7,119 nt of DNA, from contig JAUWMO010000177.1 of the NCBI GenBank assembly GCA_030613125.1, positions 1-7,119 of the forward strand. Direction: 5' to 3'. This document shows positions 1-5,105 of this stretch, piece after piece. The stretch comes from Bacteroidota bacterium. GTDB taxonomy: Bacteria > Bacteroidota > Bacteroidia > Bacteroidales > VadinHA17. Made by a program: the position numbers and the translations under genes. How positions within the stretch are numbered: position 1 is the first letter of the stretch; every line of letters begins with the position of its first letter. The notes under the pieces were generated by a model that did no database searches, was not told the DNA's origin, and saw only the letters and a list, made by a program, of their open reading frames with translations.

Positions 1-34
1 CGATAAAATTAAGAAAGATTGAAGTCATAGATAC

Positions 35-80
35 TGACCGATTTTAGAATCCTGACTGATTTTAAAATCCTGACTGACTG
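35..80. repeat. 18-bp imperfect tandem repeat, two and a half copies
   Basis: Two adjacent 18-bp units (35-52 and 53-70) of the form TGAC(C/T)GATTTTA(G/A)AATCC differ at two positions. They are followed by the start of a third (71-80, TGACTGACTG). The repeat lies in a stretch with no gene. In one frame it would read as a six-residue repeat (ILTDFR/K), but that frame is closed by stops within a few codons on each side, so I treat it as non-coding. Its function is unknown. Confidence 0.75.
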
Positions 81-95
81 AAAGTAACGTCAGGA
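68..95. other. small potential stem-loop upstream of the mutarotase remnant
   Basis: TCCTGAC at 68-74 is the exact reverse complement of GTCAGGA at 89-95, giving a 7-bp stem with a 14-base loop. CGTCAGG occurs at 88-94 and again at 105-111, so the left arm could pair with either copy. No T-run follows, so it is not a standard intrinsic terminator. It may be a relic of a terminator or leader of the upstream gene, or chance. Confidence 0.3.
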
Positions 96-150
96 CGAAA
101 GGAGCGTCAGGGATAAAAGATTGATAAAATCAACTAAAACCAACTAAAAT

Positions 151-267
151 ATAAAAATCGAAGTAGCATTTAGGATGAAGTTAAAAGCCGGTTATGAAGA
201 AGAATACAATAAGCAGCATGATGAAATATGGCCTGAATTGATTAATCGATTAAAATCAATCCGGTAG
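151..267 (+). pseudogene. L-rhamnose mutarotase (RhaM) 5' remnant, truncated
   Basis: Intact RhaM interconverts the alpha and beta anomers of L-rhamnose in the cytoplasm, feeding rhamnose isomerase; the family is about 100 residues long. Here the frame from 151 reads I-K-I-E-V-A-F-R-M-K and continues through EEEYNKQHDEIWPEL to a TAG at 265-267. The pattern VAF-(K/R)-M-K-L-x-x-G-(F/Y)-x-x-E-Y-x-x-x-H-D-x-I-W-P-E-L is the family's N-terminal signature, with the histidine region preserved. Only about 38 codons remain. The expected continuation (the G-x-x-x-Y-x-I-F-L-D strand and the C-terminal WW motif region) is absent from all three forward frames after 267. The original start was probably the codon at 151, now ATA; an internal ATG lies at 175. 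The remnant implies that rhamnose catabolism was once encoded beside this locus. A functional 30-residue peptide from 175 is possible but unlikely. Confidence 0.7.
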
Positions 268-360
268 CCCGGCGGTTTGTGAGAAAAATACTGGGCAAAC
301 GATGACTTGTTAACCTGAAAAATTTTGATATATATCTAACAGATATTGTTTGCAGAAAGT

Positions 361-412
361 AGCCTTGTATTTTATGCAAGAAATGCAGATAAAAGCCTTG
401 TATTATAAGCAA
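361..412. repeat. pair of 19-bp imperfect direct repeats before the ATPase gene
   Basis: AGCCTTGTATTTTATGCAA (361-379) recurs as AGCCTTGTATTATAAGCAA (394-412), 17 of 19 bases matching, with a 33-bp period. The shared CTTGT core appears a third time at 425-429 in a more degraded context. An offset of about three helical turns would place the two copies on one face of the DNA, which suits a protein-binding site. A simple local duplication explains it equally well. Confidence 0.6.
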
Positions 413-428
413 AATATGTTTATACTTG
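397..428 (+). promoter_or_regulatory. candidate Bacteroidota-type promoter for the ATPase gene
   Basis: TATACTTG (421-428) matches the Bacteroidota -7 consensus TAnnTTTG at all but one defined position. CTTG (397-400) lies 20 bp upstream, in place of the -33 TTTG. Transcription would then start near 435, about 45 bases before the ATG at 481. The -33 element coincides with the second 19-bp direct repeat. The match is suggestive only; such AT-rich patterns arise by chance. Confidence 0.35.
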
Positions 429-471
429 TCTTATGTTAGAAAAATTTCCGAAATAAAAATGCCCTGATTAT

Positions 472-477
472 GGAGGT
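472..477 (+). promoter_or_regulatory. ribosome binding site of the ATPase gene
   Basis: GGAGGT lies only three bases before the ATG at 481, closer than the usual 5-9. It still supports that ATG, because no other in-frame ATG is nearby and the protein begins exactly where the family normally does. Confidence 0.6.
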
Positions 478-480
478 AGT

Positions 481-1812
481 ATGAAAAGAGATATTGACGA
501 AACTTTTAGAAGCTGGAAAAAAGAAGAACACAGGTATCCTCTTCTGGTGCGCGGCGCCAGGCAGGTTGGGAAATCATATTCCATTATTAAGTTCGGGGAA
601 AGTGAATTTGATAATTTAGTGGAAGTGAATTTTGAGCAGAAGCCTCAATATAAAACTTGTTTCGATACACTGGAACCTAAAAAAATTATTGAAACCCTCT
701 CGATTCTTTCTAAATCAGATATAATCCCGGGAAAAACACTACTTTTCTTAGATGAAATACAAGAATGTTCCAATGCAATTAGTGCATTGCGATATTTTTA
801 TGAACAGATGCCCGAACTGCATGTTATCGGTGCAGGCTCATTATTGGAATTTGTAATTTCTCAGGAAAATTTCAGGATGCCTGTAGGCAGGGTGCAGTAC
901 ATATATATGAAACCCCTTTCTTTTTTAGAATTTCTTGATGCAGTAGGCGAAAACAGAACCCGAAAAACGATTGAAATTGTTGCATGGGATAATTTACCCT
1001 CTCTTGCTATTCACCAACATCTTATCTCTCTTGTAAAGAAATATTCTATTGTAGGTGGAATGCCTGCAGTTGTTTCAGAATATGTATCTACTGCCAATCT
1101 GGATAAATGCTTACAAATCCAGACGATAATTATTCAAACTTACCGTGATGACTTCGGTAAATACGCAAGTAAAGTAAAGCATAAATATCTTGAAAAGATT
1201 TTTTTTGCTGTTCCTAAAATGATTGGAAAAAAGTTTAAGTACTCTCATGTAGATAGTAGTTTGCAATCTCGTGATTTAAAAGAGGCATTGGAATTTTTAG
1301 AAAAAGCAGGAGTGGTTTATCGAATTAGACAGACAAGTGGTGAAGGACTGCCACTTGAAGCTAATGCCAGAGATAGGCATTTTAAAACAACTTTTTTAGA
1401 TATTGGTTTAATGCAAAATATTTGTGGTTTAAGTAGTGAAATGCTTATTTCTGCTGATGAAAATTTTATAAAAATAAATGAAGGAGCTGTTGCCGAACAG
1501 TTTACAGCTCAGGAGTTACTTGCTTATCGAGATTTTCACCAGGTACCTTCATTGTTTTACTGGGCCCGCGAAGCACGAAACAGTAATGCGGAAATCGACT
1601 ATATTATTCCATGTTGCTCATCTGCCTTGCCAATTGAAGTGAAAGCAGGGAAAACAGGTACTTTACGAAGCATGCACATCTATCTTGAGAAATATCGTTT
1701 GCCTGTAGGTGTTAGAATTTCACAGATCTTTTTTAATAAAACCCGACCAATTATTTCTTTACCATTCTATGCGATAAAAAAAATCCCTAAATTATTAAAA
1801 GGTTTTATTTGA
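481..1812 (+). CDS. AAA_14 / DUF4143 family ATPase
   Basis: This is a 443-residue P-loop ATPase of the AAA_14 plus DUF4143 family, whose cellular role is not established. Walker A is GARQVGKS at residues 25-32 and Walker B is LLFLDEIQE at 87-95. A sensor-like strand IGAGSLLEF covers 116-124, and the family's VGGMPAVV motif is at 191-198, introducing a winged-helix-like middle region. The C-terminal DUF4143 part carries E334/E339, then E371-I-D373 and I-E386-V-K388, a PD-(D/E)XK-like arrangement typical of this family. Length and both ends look complete. No signal peptide or membrane segment is seen, so it should be cytoplasmic. A short-spaced GGAGGT precedes the start, and a run of eight A lies near the 3' end. 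It stands 125 bp from the glycan operon and has no obvious link to it. Such ATPases occur in many scattered copies in Bacteroidota genomes, so it may have been inserted here. The family call is firm; the function is unknown. Confidence 0.93.
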   Translation: MKRDIDETFRSWKKEEHRYPLLVRGARQVGKSYSIIKFGESEFDNLVEVNFEQKPQYKTCFDTLEPKKIIETLSILSKSDIIPGKTLLFLDEIQECSNAISALRYFYEQMPELHVIGAGSLLEFVISQENFRMPVGRVQYIYMKPLSFLEFLDAVGENRTRKTIEIVAWDNLPSLAIHQHLISLVKKYSIVGGMPAVVSEYVSTANLDKCLQIQTIIIQTYRDDFGKYASKVKHKYLEKIFFAVPKMIGKKFKYSHVDSSLQSRDLKEALEFLEKAGVVYRIRQTSGEGLPLEANARDRHFKTTFLDIGLMQNICGLSSEMLISADENFIKINEGAVAEQFTAQELLAYRDFHQVPSLFYWAREARNSNAEIDYIIPCCSSALPIEVKAGKTGTLRSMHIYLEKYRLPVGVRISQIFFNKTRPIISLPFYAIKKIPKLLKGFI

Positions 1813-1937
1813 GTTTTCTTATCAGACATTTTCTTTTTTTCTATTTTAATACCGTATTCATTAACTTTTTATTTTAGGCGTTTTAGCACATTTAAGTCAC
1901 TTACAATTTAATTAATTATCAAGAGGAGGTCGAAAAA
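1813..1937. other. T-rich gap between the ATPase gene and the glycan operon
   Basis: The first half is rich in T runs, but I find no GC-rich hairpin before them, so no terminator can be called. A near-palindrome TAAGT-C-ACTTA lies at 1893-1903 and could be an operator. TAACTTTT at about 1862-1869 resembles a -7 element but lacks a convincing -33 partner. The operon promoter is presumably here or upstream of the ATPase gene, but it cannot be placed. Confidence 0.4.
1924..1929 (+). promoter_or_regulatory. strong Shine-Dalgarno of the GH29 gene
   Basis: AGGAGG sits eight bases before the ATG at 1938, an ideal spacing, and fixes that start. It is the strongest ribosome binding site in the window; the next two genes have none. 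Confidence 0.8.
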
Positions 1938-3314
1938 ATGAAATCAATCCGTTTTATTAAAGTCGCAATTATTGCTGCACTATTTATTCAGAGTGTACAT
2001 GTTAACGCTCAATTACCGGTAGAAACACCAGAACATAAAGAAAAAAGGATGCAGTGGTGGACCGAGGCCCGCTTTGGAATGTTTATACACTGGGGTTTAT
2101 ACGCTATGCCGGCGCGTCATGAATGGGTAAAGAAAATTGAGAGAATGACCAATGAAGAGTATCAAAAATATTTTGATCTGTTCAATCCCGATCTCTACAA
2201 TCCCCGTGAATGGGCAATAATGGCAAAAAACGCTGGTATGAAATACGCGGTAATCACAACCAAACACCACGAGGGTTTTTGTCTTTTCGATTCGAAATAT
2301 ACCGATTATAAAGCCACAAACACACCGTATGGCAAAGACCTGATCAAAGAATGGGTGCAAGCCTTTCGCGACGAAGGCTTGGGTGTGGGATTCTATTATT
2401 CGTTAATTGACTGGCATCATCCGGATTATACAATAGACAGCCGCCATCCACAAAGCGCAGAAACGGATGAGGAATACAGTAAGCTGAATAAAAACAGAGA
2501 TATGAGTAAATACAGAGAGTATCTCAAAAACCAGGTAGGAGAATTGCTGACCAATTATGGCAAGATTGACATTATCTGGCTCGATTATTCCTTTCCCGGA
2601 AAGTATGGTAAAGGCCGCGATGAATGGGGATCGGTAGAGCTTATAAAAATGGTCAGGGAGTTGCAGCCTGAAATTATCATCAATGACCGCGCCGATCTGA
2701 AGGACTATGCCAGTGGATGGGATTTTACTACTCCTGAGCAATTTAAAGTACCGGAATGGCCAACCTCCGAAGGAAAGAAAATTGCATGGGAAACCTGCCA
2801 GACTTTTTCCGGTTCATGGGGGTATTACCGCGATGAAGCCACATGGAAGGATACCAAACAATTGCTCGTATTACTTATAGAATCTGTAAGTAAAGGTGGT
2901 AACCTGCTACTTAATGTAGGACCGACCGGACGGGGAACTATCGATTACCGGGCAGAAAATGCTCTGAATGCCATGGGTGAATGGATGAAATACAATGCCA
3001 GGTCGATTTATGGATGTACACAAGCACCCGATAACTTTATGGCTCCAGAGCATAGCCTAATGACTTATAACCCAAAAACACACCGGTTGTATATCCATTT
3101 GCTGGATTATCCATTACAGAATTTCACCTTGAAAGGATACAAGGGGAAAGTCAAATATGCCCAGTTTCTTCATGATGCCTCGGAAATCAAGATCTCCGCA
3201 CCCAGTGGTTACTGGAGCAAGAAGCAACTATCTGAAAATGACATCAATTTGAGTCTTCCGGTCAACAAGCCGCCGGTTGAAATCCCGGTGATTGAATTGA
3301 TTCTGAATGATTGA
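1938..3314 (+). CDS. GH29 alpha-L-fucosidase-like enzyme, secreted
   Basis: This is a 458-residue glycoside hydrolase of family 29, which removes terminal alpha-L-fucose by a retaining mechanism. Residues 1-24 form a type I signal peptide (hydrophobic core VAIIAALFIQ, cleavage after VNA), so it acts in the periplasm or outside. The catalytic (beta/alpha)8-like domain spans about 35-360. It shows FGMFIHWG (46-53, with H51-W52), TTKHHEGF (107-114, with H110/H111), FYYSLIDWHHP (152-162) and IIWLDYSFP (212-220), where D216 is the expected nucleophile. The general acid/base is variable in GH29; E267 in TTPEQ, E273 and E285 in WETCQT are candidates. GGNLLLNVGPT (320-330) is a strong family signature. 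A short C-terminal beta domain (about 361-458) ends the protein, with no extra carbohydrate-binding module. The next gene starts 8 bp after the stop, indicating one operon. Family assignment is firm; linkage and true substrate are open, since many members of this subgroup are uncharacterised. Confidence 0.93.
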   Translation: MKSIRFIKVAIIAALFIQSVHVNAQLPVETPEHKEKRMQWWTEARFGMFIHWGLYAMPARHEWVKKIERMTNEEYQKYFDLFNPDLYNPREWAIMAKNAGMKYAVITTKHHEGFCLFDSKYTDYKATNTPYGKDLIKEWVQAFRDEGLGVGFYYSLIDWHHPDYTIDSRHPQSAETDEEYSKLNKNRDMSKYREYLKNQVGELLTNYGKIDIIWLDYSFPGKYGKGRDEWGSVELIKMVRELQPEIIINDRADLKDYASGWDFTTPEQFKVPEWPTSEGKKIAWETCQTFSGSWGYYRDEATWKDTKQLLVLLIESVSKGGNLLLNVGPTGRGTIDYRAENALNAMGEWMKYNARSIYGCTQAPDNFMAPEHSLMTYNPKTHRLYIHLLDYPLQNFTLKGYKGKVKYAQFLHDASEIKISAPSGYWSKKQLSENDINLSLPVNKPPVEIPVIELILND

Positions 3315-3322
3315 ACTAAAAT

Positions 3323-4981
3323 ATGAAAACTAATATGAGAACTCTTGTTAAAATATTAGGTGTTCTATTATTATCTCTAACAGTTGCATTTAACTGTTCT
3401 GCTCAGAAAGATTTATATTTAGCACCGGATGGTAATGATAGTAATGTAACAATCTTTAACATACAGGATTTTGGCGCAAAGACAGGGAAGCATGTGATAA
3501 ACACTAAAGCTATTCAAAAGGCTGTTGATAAATGTACGGAACAAGGAGGTGGGGTAGTGCAGATACCTGCAGGTAAATATGTTACCGGTACAATTGTATT
3601 AAAAGACAACGTTACGCTAAATGTTGTGGCAGGGGCCGAATTGTTAGGCAGCTATAATATAGAAGACTATACCGAAAGAGTACAAACATCTGTAGAAGCA
3701 CCTTCGTTTAGCCAGTGTTTAATTTATGCCGAAAATGCCAAAAATGTAACTGTTTCAGGAATGGGCACTATTAATGGGAGGGGATTCCCTCGATATTTCA
3801 AGGAAAAGCGACCCATGTTAATGCGTTTTATTGAGTGTAATAATTTGCATATTGAAGATATAACTTTAAAAAATGCCGGCTCATGGAACACTCATTTAGT
3901 ATTTTGTGATCAGGTTAGATTTGATAATGTAAATATTTATAACAGAATTCAGCCAAATAATGATGGAATTGATTTTGACGGATGTAGTAATTTAATGATT
4001 TCAGGTTGTATAATAGATAGTCGCGATGATGCTATTTGTGGTAAAAGTACATCTACAACACACCCCTGCGAAAACATCATAGTTGATCGTTGTATTATGT
4101 CCAGTGATTGTTCCGGATTTAAACTGGGCACTTCTTCGCGAGGAAGATACAACAATATCACTGTATCCAACTGTGTGATGAAGAACTGTGGGATGAGTGC
4201 TATTAAGCTGATTTGTGTGGATGGAGGCTCAATAAATAACATTAGTTTTTCAAACATTGTTATGGACAGTGTAGAGGGGCCTGTATTTATTCGACTGGGT
4301 GCAAGAGGAAAACTGTACAAAAAAGCCAAAGAACAAGATTATAGCACTACAGGTATAGACGCTATTTCCTCAACTCCTGTTGGCACTATTAAAAACATTA
4401 TGTTCAGTAATATTCAAGCCAGTGTAGTTGAAACTGATACAGCCAGGGCAGGGATGTTAATAACAGGTATAAAAGGGCATTATATTGAGAATGTTACTTT
4501 TAATAATGTGCATGTTTTTTATCCCGGGGGTGGTACGGTAAAACAGGCTTTGCGACATGTTCCCGAGTTGGCAGCAGTATATCCGGAGAAAGCCTGGTTT
4601 GGTATATTACCTGCTTATGGTTTGTATGCTCGTCATATCAAAAATATGACATTAAATAATGTTAGTTTTGATTTTGTTAGCCCGGAGATGCGACCGTCTT
4701 TGTTTTTTTTAGATGCAAAAGATCTGGAGTTTTTCCATTTTGAAGCAAAAGCTTCCGATAATCACACAAGCCTGATTAAATTTGAAGATGTCTCTGATGT
4801 TCTTTTTCAAAATTGTCTGAACAAAGGCTATGCCGGTAGTTACATAGAGATAAAAGATGATAATTGCAGTAATATTCGATTGTTATCCAATGATTTTAGT
4901 CAGGTTGCCATGCCTGTTAAACTTGAGAAAGGTGTTGTTGTCAAAAACTTAAAGGTTCAATGCAATATGATTCAAAAATAA
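3323..4981 (+). CDS. GH28-like polygalacturonase-fold protein, exported
   Basis: This is a 552-residue right-handed beta-helix protein of the GH28 type; GH28 enzymes hydrolyse galacturonate linkages in pectin by inversion. An N-terminal export signal (residues 1-27, hydrophobic ILGVLLLSLTVAF, probable cleavage after CSA) is followed by FNIQDFGA (45-52), the usual start of the GH28 domain. Catalytic acids are visible as NNDG-I-D (212-217, D214) and RDD (234-236, D235/D236). Two expected motifs are altered: the GHG histidine region reads CSGFKLG (263-269) and RIK reads AIK (293-295), keeping K295 only. Beta-helix turns rich in N-x-x-(F/V)-x-N continue to the C-terminus. No Shine-Dalgarno precedes either ATG (3323 or 3335). 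The second aligns with the start of the following gene and may be the true one. Residues 5-41 are near-duplicated in that gene. G+C is about 38% in a sampled 120 bases. The fold is confident; activity on galacturonate is probable but unproven. Confidence 0.85.
   Translation: MKTNMRTLVKILGVLLLSLTVAFNCSAQKDLYLAPDGNDSNVTIFNIQDFGAKTGKHVINTKAIQKAVDKCTEQGGGVVQIPAGKYVTGTIVLKDNVTLNVVAGAELLGSYNIEDYTERVQTSVEAPSFSQCLIYAENAKNVTVSGMGTINGRGFPRYFKEKRPMLMRFIECNNLHIEDITLKNAGSWNTHLVFCDQVRFDNVNIYNRIQPNNDGIDFDGCSNLMISGCIIDSRDDAICGKSTSTTHPCENIIVDRCIMSSDCSGFKLGTSSRGRYNNITVSNCVMKNCGMSAIKLICVDGGSINNISFSNIVMDSVEGPVFIRLGARGKLYKKAKEQDYSTTGIDAISSTPVGTIKNIMFSNIQASVVETDTARAGMLITGIKGHYIENVTFNNVHVFYPGGGTVKQALRHVPELAAVYPEKAWFGILPAYGLYARHIKNMTLNNVSFDFVSPEMRPSLFFLDAKDLEFFHFEAKASDNHTSLIKFEDVSDVLFQNCLNKGYAGSYIEIKDDNCSNIRLLSNDFSQVAMPVKLEKGVVVKNLKVQCNMIQK
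3335..3445 (+). repeat. 5' leader module shared with the next gene (copy 1)
   Basis: This 111-bp stretch, from the second ATG of the GH28-like gene, aligns without gaps to 4995-5105 with 93 of 111 bases identical by hand count. It encodes the signal peptide and a Y-x-x-PDGND motif. Similarity stops soon after, where the gene turns into an ordinary GH28 start. PDGND followed by a GT-x-x-KPF-x-TLEKARD continuation is normal for the beta-helix family of the next gene, not for GH28, so this copy looks like the acquired one. Confidence 0.85.
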
Positions 4982-4994
4982 AATTTTCAAAAAA

Positions 4995-5105
4995 ATGAAA
5001 ACTCTTGTTAAATTATTAGGTGTTTTATTATTATCTCTAACCTTCGCATGTAACTATTCAGTTCAGAAAGAATTTTATATATTACCGGATGGAAATGATA
5101 AAAAT
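4995..5105 (+). repeat. 5' leader module shared with the previous gene (copy 2)
   Basis: This is the partner of 3335-3445. It covers the signal peptide and first mature residues of the beta-helix gene, about 25% G+C here against about 49% in a sampled stretch at 5281-5400. Differences between the copies move the cysteine: TGT at codon 19 here is TTT in the other copy, while TAT at codon 21 here is TGT there. The two proteins may therefore be sorted differently after export. Confidence 0.85.

Larger units (their letters stand above)
268..480. other. intergenic region between RhaM remnant and ATPase gene
   Basis: This AT-rich stretch has no supported reading frame. It holds the pair of 19-bp direct repeats at 361-379 and 394-412, a candidate promoter at about 397-428, and the ribosome binding site of the next gene at 472-477. 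The three forward frames directly after 267 do not recover the missing part of RhaM. Confidence 0.6.

Noticed and set aside
35..111. Possible CRISPR-like array from the short repeats
   Set aside because: The units are directly adjacent without spacers, only about two copies exist, and no cas gene is nearby.
1813..1860. Intrinsic terminator after the ATPase gene
   Set aside because: There are T-rich runs, but no GC-rich stem precedes them, so read-through into the operon cannot be excluded.
1893..1903. Palindrome TAAGT-C-ACTTA as an operator
   Set aside because: Five-base arms in AT-rich DNA arise easily by chance and no second copy was seen; noted in the gap description only.
465..1935. Target-site duplication flanking the ATPase gene (GAGGT words near 474 and 1926)
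   Set aside because: These are ribosome binding sites of the two genes; no longer match or terminal inverted repeat was found.
2097..2741. Minus-strand open frames within the GH29 gene
   Set aside because: They are shadows of a strongly conserved catalytic domain and resemble no known protein.
3949..4329. Minus-strand open frame of 126 codons inside the GH28-like gene
   Set aside because: It lies wholly within a gene with clear family motifs, has no ribosome binding site and shows no recognisable protein pattern.
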